Shown in pieces: positions 39,000-52,700 of a DNA stretch of 64,000 nt (position 1 is the stretch's first letter; each line of letters opens with the position of its first letter). The DNA lies in assembly GCA_025677815.1 (NCBI GenBank), contig JAIXMP010000010.1, forward strand, positions 1,116,001 through 1,180,000, given 5' to 3'. Made by a program: the position numbers and the translations under genes. The DNA comes from Phascolomyces articulosus. Taxonomy: Eukaryota; Mucoromycota; Mucoromycetes; Mucorales; Lichtheimiaceae. The notes beneath the pieces were generated by a model that saw only the letters and a program-made list of their open reading frames with translations, had not been told where the DNA came from and ran no database searches.

Positions 39000-40131
39000 T
39001 CAGCCATCAACTTTTTTACATTTTTCCCTCTTTCTGGCAAACTTCTTGGCAAATGACTCTTCGTGGACTTGTTCGATTGTTATTAAATATGATTTTGGTA
39101 GTTTCGGATCTTCACCTGAAAACTTTGTCTTTATAAATTTAATCTCATCACCCAACATAACCCATAGTTTTTCCAGTTGGTCATTTATTAAAGCATCATC
39201 TGTCAATGGTTTAATATCAGCTTCATGACCCAAGTGTATGATCCAACTACGATACACTCCCTAAAACTGTACGGATAGGTGTTGTAGGACCTGGTTATTT
39301 GTCAAGCAATCTATGGTGTTTCCTGTGATTGTTCCTTGAAAAAATCATGTTGTTGGTAATTCTCTTTTTTGTTTTACAAATTCACATGGAAACGTATATC
39401 GTTGTTCATTAATGGAGCTGTTTGCGATTATACTACATGACCATAATATGTTGTCTGTAGCTAGGTGATCGATCCTTCTGCAGATTGTAGATCCTGTTCC
39501 AGCTGACTTTTAGATTTTCCTGCAAGGTGAGCGGGAATGGTGATAGAACTACTCTTCTTCCTCTTTTGCCGTTTCTCGTATTCTGATACAATGGGTGTGT
39601 GATTGTTTCGATTGTACCTAGTAAAGGCACTGTCTTGTCAGGATAAATGACCATTCGGTCGGCAAAAACCATTCTATGCGTATCACATAATTTCTTGACT
39701 TTGGTTTGATTGAAGAAAGATCATCACATAGCATCACCATCTTTGTGAGCAGCATATGAAGAAGTAACTGGTTCGTTGCATCCAACAGGGGTAACTTGAA
39801 ATGGGCCCTGTGGAATACCATGTTCAGGTGGTGTTAATGTTCCATATATGATGGCTAGGTTAATAGATATGGGATGATTCTTGTGAGGAGACCATTTCAA
39901 TTGTACAATGAGAACAACTGATTTTTTTTTCTCCAGAAAAGTAGCAAAGTCTTTTTTAATATAATTTGAGGCGATCTCTTTAAGCTTTAGTTGTAACATT
40001 TCATTTAGTAACACAATAAAAGTTTCTTTATCAGTCTTTCATGTTTTTGAAAACTTTTGTTTTCCTGTAATTGAAAATCCTTCTTCAATCAGGACTGCTG
40101 CTTGCTGTTGCGTTGCTGCTGAAGTCGACAT
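39000..40131 (-). pseudogene. Decayed gene of unknown family
   Basis: From an ATG at 40131 the frame reads MSTSAATQQQAAVLIEEGFS, stops, and continues in the same frame through KDFATFLEKKKSVVLIVQL and GIPQGPFQVTPVGCNEPV. Two adjacent stops follow, then NQTKVKKLCDTHRMVFADRM, IYPDKTVPLLGTIETITHPL and another stop. From about 39400 protein-like sequence continues in a shifted frame with two more stops, ending IKFIKTKFSGEDPKLPKSYL and KKFARKREKCKKVDG. Codon-like structure over 1.1 kb with at least five stops and a frameshift marks a pseudogene. It might derive from a repeated gene or transposon, but no known domain is visible. Confidence 0.6.
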
Positions 40132-41864
40132 TTGGATTCATATTAATGTGGGTGAGGGAGGGAACAAAAAATAAAAAAGCTTGTCACGTGTTTTCGCGTT
40201 GACGCTACAAATAAAATTCCGAAGGCATTACCATGTACGAACATTAGAAATTTAATTATAAGTATATAAGCAACACTTCTTTTGATGAGAGTTATTATTT
40301 ATTACAATGAAATAGGCTATATATAATAATGTACACATTCACTGCGGTGTGTAGTAGCTGCAATGAATCGATGTGAGCATGTAAATCATTTAAATATTTA
40401 TTGTATGAAAATCAGGTTGTTATTCACCTCTTATCTACTTTTGGAATCTTTTTTTTATAAGTACAACAGGAAATAAATACATACACCTACCACTAAAAAA
40501 AATGTAATTGAGCTTTTTGAATGGCCCCACTATATCAAAATAATATTGGACGAAAAAACCATGATTTTTCTCTAATCAAGTGGTCCGTTCTCTCTTTATT
40601 TGGATTGATTTAGAGTTTAGGCCAGGGGATCAATCAAGTCCTCCGATTCACATTTATTATAAGAAACTATACTACCCCTTGCCTTTGGCAAATGTAGCTA
40701 TATGTGGCTAGATATTCTGTCCGGGCTCTCTTCTTCATCTCTATATCTAATGTACTATATGTGGGAATTCATTATTATTATATATAAATAGAAGAGTATG
40801 ATACTGATCGAAATACATTTAGAAAATAAGAGTCGTCCCCCACGTACCCAATTCAGTTTTTTTTTTTTTTAGTATATATGATGAATGACTGTTATCGTCC
40901 AGGCCTCATCACCACCATACCATGTACATTGATTTGTATACTTATTATTTATATACATGTATTGTTTAATGACCCAATACATGCCCTCTGCTATCGGTAG
41001 AATTATTTTCTTCTTGAATAATCATACTTTGTATTATGTTTATATAAAGAAAGATATTACCTCAATAAATTGGTGTATACTACCTAATGATGATATCATA
41101 AAGGTTTTTCTTACCTTACGTTCATATATAAAATGGTATATGAAAGAATAGAATGAAAAAAAAACAAGATGATGAAAATGAGAGACTTGGTACTATTATT
41201 ATTATATAGTAATAAATAATAAGAAGTTGAATAATATATATAGGAATATAGGATGATTAAAATAAAGCAAGGAATGGAAATCAACGGGAAATGATGGTTG
41301 AAAAAGAAAGTTCAATTCATGCGTGTATCGTCACTGAGTTTTAAAAAGGATTTCACAGGCTCGATCTGCTTCAAAACTATTATTCATATAAACACACACT
41401 TGTTTTTCCTTATTTCACTCCTTAACCTTCCTTCTTTTTCTTCTTTATATCATAAAATATATACTTTTACATATTCAACTAGAATAATAGGATACCCTTT
41501 TCTTCTTCTTCTTCTTTTTTCTCTTTTTTCTTTCTCTTTCTCTTTCTATCTATATAACGCTCCTACTCCTCCTTCTTCCTCCCTTTTTTTTTTATTGTCG
41601 TCGTCTGTCTTTGTGTCTCTATAACGATTCATTTACTTAAAAAGAACAACGAATTATATATGGATATAATAACGAAAAAGACAAATCCAATCGTATAATC
41701 TATATTAACAACAACTATCCTATATATCGATTATTGTTCTTTTTTTCTTTTCTTTTTTCAACCCTTTTCTTGTGAAACGACCAAAAACAACAAAAAAAAA
41801 TACCCAACACGACTTTTTTGGAAAACGATCTAAAAAATAAACGACAATTACCATAACAACAATC
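40132..41864. other. Intergenic stretch and long promoter of the MAPKKK gene
   Basis: No gene seen. From about 41400 to 41780 the + strand is strongly pyrimidine-rich (TTCTTC, CTTTTTTC, CCTCC blocks), typical of fungal promoters and long 5' untranslated regions. The frame at 41298-41624 is a translation of this tract and not a gene. Confidence 0.5.
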
Positions 41865-42681
41865 ATGTTTAAACAAATACCAACCCCTTCACAAGAAGAT
41901 TTACGTACGGCATTGGGACCTGATTTTGCAGATCAATGGCATCAAGACAAAGTGACATGTTGGCTTCATGAAAAAGGGTGGGGCCATATCGCCAACACGT
42001 TCCGAGGTGAACTCCGATGAACCTTTTTTTTTTTTGTGTTTTTGTGGTTTAAGATGACTTTTGGATATAAAATATTAATAATAATGATAAAAATGTAATG
42101 TTGTTGGATGAAATATTATTTTGTTGGACGTTCGTTATGAAATTTAGATCACGATATTCATGGACAAGAATTTTTTAATATTACGTTAGCAAAGTTGGTG
42201 GAAATTTTACCACGCCAAGTTACTACGTATGCAGAACGACGGAGACTTCTTAATGATATCAGAGCACTCGGGACGCCTGCAGTTTTAGATGGCCAGCTGT
42301 CTCCACTTGCAGCTCCACCAGCTCATGTAAGAACAAACAAATATCATACATTGCATATTGTTGTTTTATTTTTCTTCTTTTTTCTCTCTCTTTTTTTTCC
42401 ACGATAAAGTAAAAGAACAAGGCTATCATAATTCATCTCCAAAACTTCATTCTATAGATTTCCATCAATACCAACGTCTATCCAGTATCTTACGCTAGTA
42501 GTAATCGTAGTCCTAGTATTCCATCTGCAGGCACACCTACTTCTTCAGGTCAGCTAGCTAGTAGTAACTCACCTACAACACCTTTAAGTGCTACGGCCAC
42601 AACAACCACAACAACCACTGCTGCGACTCGCTATTGTGGTGATTATCATTCCTCGTTAACAACCACAACAGGAAACCATTC

Positions 42682-42732
<51 letters not shown>

Positions 42733-45700
42733 CCATTCTCATCATCATTCTATTTCAAATTCAACAACACCTACAACAACAACGAGTCAACATCATTTGA
42801 TAGACCATCATTCTAATTCATCCAATATTTCAACAAAAGAATTGAATAATAATAGTGGTATCAGTTTTATTTCTCGCCATAATTCACCGTCTCCTTCACC
42901 CTCTTCTTCTGAATTCCCTTCTTCTTTTCCACGTGTTACATCCAACAGTCGTCATCATTCACCTACTCGTTATTCTCCAAAAGTAGCATTCTCGAAATTT
43001 CGAAATACATTTCTATCTACTTCTACAACAACCACTTCAACTTATTCTTCATCACCACCTATCCCTCCTGTACCTCCTATTCCATCCACAACAGCTTCTT
43101 CATCCAACATATCACCTTCACTAGCACCTACCACTACTCTTTGTAATACTAATAACAATACTACTAGTTTATCAACAAATAGTCATCATCATCATACATC
43201 GTCACCTCAACAACAACTAGCACCTACGATCAGTCCACGTACATCTTCTATGAACTACGATTCAACAATTATGGAAACAGAAACTGAAGAACGCAATAAT
43301 AATAATAATAATAATAATAGCAGCGGCACGAAACATCATCACCATCATCATCATTCATCCCGATTTTCATCTACACCTGATAAACTGTCCAAAATTTGGG
43401 CAGCTTGTTCTCATTGGCGATCACCAACATCTCATCGAACATCCAAGGGGCAAACAACAACTGCAACCTCACCGTCATCATCATCTTCTTCTTCAGGGGT
43501 ACCGCCACCATCATCAGTATCACATCAACAACAACAAACAATAACAACAGAAAATAATAATAACAATAGCAATAAACCTCCATCTACGAAAGGTGCTCTT
43601 GGTTTAGCAACTCATAAACGGGTTTGTTCAATTTCCATTTTTTATTTATTTATTTATTTATTATGGATGGAGGTTGTACATGATGCGTACGTGCGTGCAT
43701 CTTTTCCCCCGTATATTTATGTATATAAATGTGTGTGAATATCATGCTGACGATTGTCATCTTTTATATAGTTTACAGAACAACGTATCCAAGTAACAAG
43801 TGACAAAGAAACCTGGTATAGTGTAGTGGTGACAGATATTCGTGATCCTGATTACCTTAAGGAAAAAATCTTGAAAAGATTGGATTTACAAGGCAACCGT
43901 GATGATTTTTATTATTTTCATGAAAATGGTCCGGATCCAGGCAAGTGATATTGTGAAAAAAAAAAATTCAAGTTTGACCTGCAGCAGCTACAAAAACAAG
44001 TTTATATATATATATATATATATATTATACCAAAAAAAGAGAATTAAAAAAAGTTAACCCTATATGCAGAAACGCCATTGGCCTCGCAGGACATTATGAA
44101 TCTTTGTTCCATTGCTGATCATTCTGCGAATCAGCATATCCTCGTCTGTTTTGCTCAACAATACGTATCCTCCTCTTCTTGTTCTTCGATAAGACAGCAG
44201 GAATATCATTATTTACGTACGATTGATACACAGCAACATTATTATGAAACACCTCCTGTACAACATCAACAACCACCCTCCAGTGGTGGTTTATATGGAA
44301 ATTCAATATATTCACTTTCAACACCTGAATTAGGTCATTCACCTTCGGATACTCCTTCTTCGCCTCATATTAATACATCGCATCATCAAAAGTAATTAAG
44401 CTACATTCATTTTATTATTATTATTATTATATTTCCATGTGGTGTAAATGATTTATCTTATTGTTTCCATTTTTAATATTTATATTTATTCAAACCCCTT
44501 AATTTTTTTTCTTCATCTGTAGATCACATAGTCCAATTAGTGCAGGTGGTGGCGGTAGTGGATTAGATAAAGATTCCAGTCCATTTGTATTTCCAACAAG
44601 AGAAGTATATCGTCATAGTAGTCGTGAAATATTACGAGGGTATGATGAACCTGTGGTGGGTGTTCAACTTTCCGACCCTCCTACCCCTTGTCAAGGTGGC
44701 ACGACTGATGACCAACAGGCTCATCGTCATCCACAAGACATGGGGATGATCATGGAACAACCCCCTTCTTCACAAGTGGATATGGATTTAAATGTGGTGA
44801 CGGAAGATGATTTGATCAACTATGAACGACAACGTACAGGAAGTGTCCCATTCACTCATGAATCTCATACAACAACTCCAATATCAACGACGGCAGTAGA
44901 AAACTCTATGAATGATCCAAAATGGACTCGACGTTCAGAACCTACGTTTGATCGAGCCACACGACCTTCCATGAATCCGACCACCAGTAGTAATGGTCTA
45001 TGGGCCGTTCCTCCTAGAACAAGTTGTCCTAATCTTTTAGAACAAAGACAGCAACAACAACAACAACAAAGACCTGTCGCTCAATTATGGGCTGTTGCTC
45101 CTTCATCTGCAACAAACATTCATCCATTACAACGCAATGATGGGAGCATGTATCAACATGATTCCTCATCTTCTTCGGAGGATAGTAAAACAACAGCAGC
45201 AACGACACCCCCTACATCACCTCGTGAATTTTGGGGTGAACGACCACCAGCTGAAGTCGTATGTCAAAACATGGATAAATATTTTGATAATCATGATTTG
45301 GATAAGGAGATTGTGGTAGAAGGTACTAATAGTGGTAGTTTTCCATTACAAACTCCTCTTTTACATCCTCATTACCAACAACAATCAGCACCCATACAAC
45401 AAGCCCCAATACCACAACAGCAACAATCATTTGAACAACAATCTCAGCAACCTGTGATCAATCGACGATTAACGCATACCAAATCCATTCGCGTAGTGGC
45501 CCGCGAGGCAAGTAAAAAATACAATCGTGCTAGAAAAGCCTCTGCCAAAGGAGGTGCCATTTTACGACGTAAAAGTACAAAATTATGGGGCCAACGAGTA
45601 GTTGAAGTCAAACCCAAAGAACAATTACAATTATTACGTGAAAATGAATATAGTATGAGTATGCAAAATGAAGGATCCACCTCATCATCCACCGAAGGAG

Positions 45701-46830
45701 GATCCTCTGTTCAATGGATTCGAGGTAAATTGATTGGTAAAGGCTCTTTTGGTCGTGTCTATCTTGCCTTCAATGTTGCCACAGGTGAAGTGATTGCTGT
45801 AAAACAAGTGGAAATCCCCAAAACCAAATCGGATTTATTGGATAGTCATCAACATGATATGGTGGATGCTTTATATCAAGAAATCGCCATGTTGCGTGAT
45901 TTGGATCATGATAATATTGTACAATATTTGGGTTATGGTCGTGATGATGGTGAAGGTGTCGTCAATATCTTTTTGGAATATGTATCAGGTGGTAGTATTT
46001 CAAGTCGATTGGCACTGCATGGTGCATTTGAAGAATCACTGGTACGTCATTTTACACGACAGATTTGTATGGGTATTGAATATCTTCATTCAAGAAGTAT
46101 ACTTCATCGGGTAAGTTTTTTTCCTCTTTTTTTTTTTTGTTGTTGTGTGCATACTTGTAGAATATCACATACAGAGAGAGCAAATGTAAATCTAACAAAA
46201 GAATGCATTTATTTTTTTGTATTAGGATATTAAAGCAGCCAATATCTTGGTAGAAGGTGATGGTGTTTGCAAAATTTCAGATTTTGGGTTATCCAAAAAG
46301 AATGATTATGATGAAGTCTATGACCAAAATTCCCGCATGTCTTTAAGAGGTGAGTAATATAATTTGAGAGCGATGAATATCATGATCACTGACTTGTATG
46401 TAAAACTAGGTTCTGTTTATTGGATGGCACCCGAAGTCGTCAAGAATGAACCTTATAGTGCCAAAGTAGATATTTGGAGTTTAGGATGTACAGTGATTGA
46501 AATGTTTACAGGACAACGACCTTGGTTAACACTCAATCAAATTGCAACACTTTACAATGTAAATACTTTTCTTTTATCTCTTTTCAATTCATAATACATG
46601 CGTCCCTTTATTAACATGGGTCCATTCTCTATTTTTTGTGATAGCTTGGCTGTCAAAAATCACCAGATGTACCAGATGATATGTCAGATACTGGAAAAGA
46701 TTTCTTACGACAGTGTTTCCAAATTGATCCAAGTAAACGACCCACAGCAGCTCAATTACTTTCCCATCCATTCTGTATACCCAATCCAACATTTGAATTT
46801 ACAGATTATGTCAACAAAGGCAAAGTCTAA
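41865..46830 (+). CDS. MAP kinase kinase kinase, Bck1-like, with SAM and RA domains
   Basis: Nine exons: 41865-42006, 42148-42326, 42458-43621, 43772-43940, 44070-44391, 44523-46110, 46226-46349, 46410-46558, 46645-46830. They sum to 4,023 nt (1,340 residues). A SAM domain (about 25-95; VTCWLHEKGWGHIANTF, ILPRQVTTYAERRRLLND) is followed by a long Ser/Thr/Gln/His linker, an RA-like domain (about 497-585; QRIQVTSDKETWYSVVVTDI), a second disordered linker and the kinase (about 1056-1330). The kinase has GKGSFG, AVKQVEIP, HRDIKAANIL, DFGLSKK and YWMAPEVV. The insert VDALYQEIAMLRDLDHDNIV and the motif YSAKVDIWSLGCTVIEMF resemble Bck1/Mkh1, which activates the cell-wall-integrity MAPK cascade below Pkc1. 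The intron after 43940 uses a GC donor (GCAAGT). Confidence 0.93.
42683..42730 (+). repeat. (CAA)16 polyglutamine tract in the MAPKKK linker
   Basis: An uninterrupted CAA run codes for a Gln tract followed by His residues in the linker after the SAM domain. Its length is probably variable between strains. Confidence 0.9.
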
Positions 46831-47106
46831 AACAAACCCAATTTTCATTTGTGTAAAAAATAATAATAATATACCTGATGATTATAAAACAATAATAACA
46901 ACCTCCACTTGCACCTTTTTTGATATACCTCTTTTCTTTCCCATTTGTCTGTTCTTTAGTTATATTCCCCTTTCTCCTTTCTTAATTTGATTTTTTTTTC
47001 TTTATGCATTGCATTTTGTTTTTTTTCCTTTCATTTGAAAAAAGCCTCCCACATCTTTTTTATTATTATCATAAAAAAAGTAATTTTACATAATACAACC
47101 TATTTT
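46831..47106. terminator. Shared 3' region of the convergent MAPKKK and RNA exonuclease genes
   Basis: A 276-base gap between two stop codons that face each other. It is T-rich and A-rich on the two strands, suitable for polyadenylation of both. No separate gene. Confidence 0.4.
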
Positions 47107-49611
47107 TTATAATTTTTGTCCTTGAGGTGATTTCAAATATTTTTCCAATAGATCCACACATGTTTTTGCATCTTCAAATGAATCATGGCCTTCACTACTA
47201 TCTTGAATAAACTTGGAAAGAATATTGGTAGATAAAACGCGTAAACCATAACGATAAGGAAGTCCTTTTGGATGTGGATAAAGCTTATTATCAATAGAGA
47301 AAAAAAATTAGCTTATATGATTTCTTGCATGATTTTTGTGTGACAAGATAAATAAATAACTTACTGCTGCCGTATCAATAATTTTTGGGTGAAGTAACTG
47401 TATAAGAAAATTGGTAATTTAGTCAATTGGCCCATGATTCTTTTTTTATTTTTTTGTTGTTCAATTTATTTTCTCACCCGCAAAGCATTCATGTCATTTT
47501 CTAATCCATGACCAAGGAGAATCGTATCCGCATCCACATATTTGAATAGTTCTTTTCGAACACTTTCCAAATTATGTCTTGCTCCTGCTAACGTTTTGAT
47601 ACCACTATATCGTGTATTTAAATCGATCACCATATGTGATGGAAATACAAGTTCATCCAATAATACTTTAAAATTTTCATCAATGGCTGTTAACCGTACA
47701 AGTTCCATTCCTGCAGTTGTATATGCCTAATAAGATATAAAAAAAAGAGCAGGATGTATTATAAATAAAAACATATTAGTCATTTGTCAAATGCTGCTTT
47801 TACCATTTCACAATCCAAAGCGACAAGTATACGGGTATCTTTGGCTGCATCTGCTTTCGGTGTTGATATGTATGGAATTTTCGCATGTAAATCTCGAATA
47901 TTTTCATCTAATCCATCATTTATTTTTTCATTAGCGAAAAAAAATCGTTGAAAACTACCCACCAGCATTTGCTTCGTATATAGATCCCTTCCATATAATC
48001 GATATATAGAGTAATTACCTTTATAGACATGAGGGCCTTTCGCGCATCCCATACTACCAAAAGACTCATCACAACAAGTATACTGTCGTAATTTTTCACC
48101 TCGATTCATCACCATGCGCATACGACCATGATGATATCGACATACATTCAAATCATTGGCTTGCAATACATCTTTGACCACGTAATCCTTTTTACATCGA
48201 TCACATATCTTTTTCGATCCGATGGTTCCTTCATCTCCTTGTTCCTTTTCCAGGAAGGGATATCCCATGGTTTTCAATTGTTCTTCTGTCAAGACACATT
48301 TCGTTGCTTTGCTCAAGGTAATCACTTTCTCTTGTTCCTTTTTTACAGGATCCACCCATTCACCGTCAATACCAATGTCTTGATCATCTTGTGCTTCAGG
48401 TCGTTTTTTTAAACTCATTAAAATACTCGTTGCCATTTGTTTGTAACCGGCTTGGTTGGATGTCTTTTCCAAGATCCCGGCTTCTTGGGATTTGGCATGT
48501 TCTGTTGCTAATGCTGGATGAGTTTTCAAGATGGGTTTATAGATACGTAAGAATTGTTCGTATACTCGTTGGGATATCATCTTTAAGAAAGAAAAAAAAA
48601 AAGAAAGATCAGGTCGCTATATTTCTGGGTTTTATGCAAATCCATTAGACACTACTTTTTTTTACCTGGCGCATTTTTAGAGGGGCATGAGAATTTAATG
48701 TAGGAACAATCGTTGGTGGTCCAGTAGCTGCAACAGGAAACTATATAAATGATATGTATAAGTTTTACTCCATTATCTGTGGCATATTTCTTCACTCAAT
48801 TTGTATAGAAAAAAAAAGTCAAAGTGATTTATTTTACCGAAGGTTGATGTGCCATACGTCTAGATCCACCGATCGCTGACATGGACGTTTGTGTACTGAC
48901 ACCTGTCTTAATAGGCCCTGTTGTTTTGGAAATTTGTGAAGTTGATAATGAGGAGGAGGAAGATGCTGGGCGTGAAGTAGGCTGTATCATACCACTGCTA
49001 GTGGATAGGATACGTTGAGTGCTTGCTGTTGTAGCTGTTGATGTGGCAGGTTTTGGTGTATTACTATTGGCAGATCGAGATAACGAAGAAGTTGAGGCCA
49101 TGGAAAGAGCTCTTCTAGGGACAGCTGCAGCTGTACTAGTGGCAGCCATCGTGGGTCGTGGTTGTTTGATAGGACGTGGAATACCACTTGATGAAGAAGA
49201 TAACGATGACGATGGATTTATTTTTCTCGAAGGAGGTGATGATAGTGGTTGTTCAATAGCTTTCTTTTTATCTATTGAATATAATTCATGATTAATTCAA
49301 GTTCTATAGCAAAAAAATAAAGAATTTTTTAATGCGCATACTTTTTTGTCCGTGATCAACATCGATTGATTTTAATTTTCGTTTTGTTCCTGCGGATGTT
49401 GTTGTTTGATCTATATATTTATATCACATTAATATAATGCATAAAGATTCCGATCTTATACGTAGAGATGAGTGTATCTATATCTACCTGTCAATGCGGG
49501 TTTTGTTACGATAGGTGGAGGTGGATCATGAGAAAAGACACAAGTGACGCGTTGACATTTCAAATATTCTGGACATGATATTTTTTTGAATACACCTGTT
49601 GTAGGAAACAT
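47107..49611 (-). CDS. RNA exonuclease of the REX/REXO1 family (DEDDh) with a CCCH finger
   Basis: Nine exons: 49611-49488, 49410-49342, 49271-48838, 48740-48666, 48580-48019, 47907-47804, 47726-47478, 47397-47365, 47283-47107. They sum to 1,827 nt (608 residues). Residues 13-28 form a CCCH-type finger (CPEYLKCQRVTCVFSH). A basic Ser/Thr/Pro-rich linker follows (65-208), then the family segment around VATGPPTIVPTLNSHAPLKM, a Cys/His cluster (ICDRCKKDY, CRYHHGRM, YTCCDESFGSMGCAKGPHVY) and the exonuclease domain. Catalytic acids are visible in ALDCEM (about 451-456), GHGLENDMNAL and HDSFEDAKTCVDLL. The family trims 3' ends of structured RNAs such as snRNA, 5S rRNA and RNase P/MRP RNA. It could be Rex3-like. 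The start is the Met that opens the finger. Confidence 0.9.
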
Positions 49612-49772
49612 GGAAAAAAGATAGAGGGTATCGTGACTAGAAAGAAAGACCGTGCGTTGGTTGAACAAGCACATTTTTTTTCTGTACTCCTCACTTTTTT
49701 TTTTTTTTTCATTCCTTTTCTCCACGTAATATATACCAACCAAAAACACGACTTTATATATCCTCCACACTC
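49612..49772. promoter_or_regulatory. 161-bp divergent promoter (RNA exonuclease / TAPT1)
   Basis: The two start codons are only 161 bases apart and read away from each other. The gap holds a T-run (CTTTTTTTTTTTTTTC near 49697) and little else. The two genes must share or interleave their promoters. Confidence 0.6.
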
Positions 49773-52700
49773 ATGGAAGACGACGGTGGGTTCCAACAAC
49801 CAAGACGTCGAAAACATTTACAAAGTCAACAATTAACACGCACGTCTTCATTACCAAGCACAAAACCTATTGTACAATCGTCACCTATTTTAAGACATAA
49901 TAACGAAAATGCATTCACATTATTAGATCATAATCACAAACCAAATCCACATCGACCATCCCCGTTAATGAACGGTACTCCAACAATAACGACAAGCCAT
50001 ACCAGCGGAAGTAGTAGTAGAAAGAAAAAGAAACGAAAAGGCCCAAAGGTTTTATTTTCACCTTCACCAACATTATCCACTACTTCATCCATTGCTTCAC
50101 CTCCTCTAAAACCAACCGCAACTGCTGATACTACTAATGATACTACTATGGCAACGATTCCTTCCTCTTCTTCTTCTTCAACTCATACTCATTCTACTAC
50201 TTCAACAGCAACAGCCATAAACACATCTACAACTGCATCTACAGAAACTAAAGCATCCACCACCACCATTACTGCAAAAATAACCAAAGAAGGACCACGA
50301 GAAGAGCAGCAACAACCACAATCCAAAGGAGAAGAAGGCGATGAAGAACAAGGAAAAGAAGATGTGTCATTTTCATTTTGGGATTATTTGCGGGATGAAT
50401 TAACCGTATCAGATTTCGACACAACACAAGAAATCAAACGAGAGCGGATCACAAATTTCTTGTCAGTTCCTGCTGCCATTGAGAAATTAATGGGATTTGG
50501 ATTTGTTGTTTGTTTGGATTCATTTTTATATACCTTTACCATCCTGCCATTACGTTTCTGTCTTGCGTTTTATCATTATTTACATAATTTGTATCATAAC
50601 ATTAGTATATTCGCTCATTATCAAAAGGGCAGGTAAATTTATAGATACGATGGAATGGGTTTGGGAGAAAAAAAAAATAATTAAATAGGTCGCATGAAAT
50701 CCCAAAATTTTTAATATAGTTACAAATGGTTACGCCCTTCACAAAAATGTGATTTATTAAAAGGCTTTATATCGCTTATTACCTGTGTCATTATGTCCAT
50801 GCTCGATCCATCACGGATCTATCATTCCATTCGTGGTCAAGCCGTTCTCAAGCTTTATGTTGTATTTAACGTTCTAGAAGTATTCGATAAGCTTTGTTGT
50901 TCTGTGGGCGGAGATATTCTGGATGCTCTCTTTTCAAAAACGACGTTGGGAAATAATTATAATGCAACGGCAACAACATCATCCACAGGAAGAGGAGGTC
51001 GTGCAAGCTATGCTAAACGGCAATTAAAACCAGTGACCTTGTTTTTCTTGGCAACTGGTTATATGGGTAATTATTATCATAATTTTTATTATTGGTTTCT
51101 GAGGTGGGTCTGTATCTATATTAATCGGATGCTATATTCCAATTTCCAATGATTTAGTGATCCATACGGGTGTATTGTTTTTTGAAATGATTACAATGAA
51201 TGTTGCCATCAATTTTTATTCCAATGCGCTACTTTCTTTACTTATTTCCAATCAATTTGTCGAGATCAAACAATCCGTATTCAAAAAGTTTGAACGAGAA
51301 AACTTATTTCAATTAAGTTGCAGTGGTAAGTATTCCACTCAAACTTTAACAAGAGAGTAACAATGGGAGAGAAACAACATTTCGTGAGATAAGAAATAAC
51401 AAAACACATACACATAAACACATTCACACGGACATGAATGAATATACAAAAATTGACATAATGAAAATATATAAATATAGATATGGTGGAACGATTCCAG
51501 CAAGTCGTGTTTTTAATCATTATTACACTACGTAATGTGATTGAACTCTCGGATTCTTCCCCTTCTTCGATTTTACCTTCTACCTTTGTACCACTTATCA
51601 AATTACCTGCTACAACGACCCTGAATGCTCTCATGACACCCGTGGTCATGGTGATCGCTTCTGAATTGATTGTGGATTGGCTTAAACATGCGTTTATTAC
51701 AAAATTTAATCAAATCCGTCCCTCTATTTATGGAAAATATGTTGACGTGCTTTGTAAAGATTTAGTGGTGGGGAGCCCCGGTCGTTTGAATGGCCGTACA
51801 AGAAATGTAAGTTTCTTAACCTCTTTTTTGTTATCACATGGAGAGAGAGAGAGGTGTTTTTTTATATTTATTGTTGGGTTGGTGATTTATTAAAAAGACA
51901 CTGGTACCTTGAAAAATTAATACTTTAATTCTAATATAGGCATTCATTGACCAATCACCCCTTGTCTCACGACGTATTGGATTTCCTGTCCTTCCTTTAG
52001 CTTGTCTTGTAAGTTATTTTCATTGTCTTTTGAAAAAAGATACGAGAATCTGCCATTATGATGATCATCCATTGAATTTCTTTTTAATTAAAAAAAATGT
52101 GTACATAAGCAAATCCGAATGATTCAACAATTATTACCAATGATGTTTTCCACGAGTGATCAAGATAATACATCGAGTGCAGCTTCGTTTATCGTACAAG
52201 GCGTATTTGGGCCATTGGCGGACCATCAGAGTCTAATCGGAGGATTGTTTCCGACACGGATTCAGGTGATCATTGCTTCTTTCATAAGATACGGGTGGTT
52301 GGAAAAAGGATTGGATCAAGTATTAAGAATTGTTGGTCAAGTCACCATATATGCTATCCTGGCTGCTTGGTAAATACTGTTTTATTTTAATTTTTTTATT
52401 TGTTAAGAGGAGGATATGAATTGAAATGACTGATTGATTGAATTTCGTCCTATCTATCTAGTCTATTAGCATTCAAAGTATTTGTCGGAATCAACTTACT
52501 TGGATATGCGTATCGACGATATGCAAGTATGACAGAACGTGATACACACGAAAATCAAAAGGATAAAGAAATGAAAGAAATGAATAAAGAAGAAGAGGTA
52601 AATGTTGAATATGATTATTTGATTCTAAAATAAGATACTTATTCTTTGTTTATCTGTGTGCGCTTTTTTTTTGGGGGGGGACGCGCCGTTTTTTCTTTCT

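Noticed and set aside
41298..41624. 108-residue Ser/Leu/Phe-rich + strand frame
   Set aside because: Pyrimidine-rich leader of the MAPKKK gene, with no protein features.
43371..43583. Leu/Val-rich - strand frame in the MAPKKK linker
   Set aside because: Shadow of the low-complexity Ser/Thr/Gln coding sequence.
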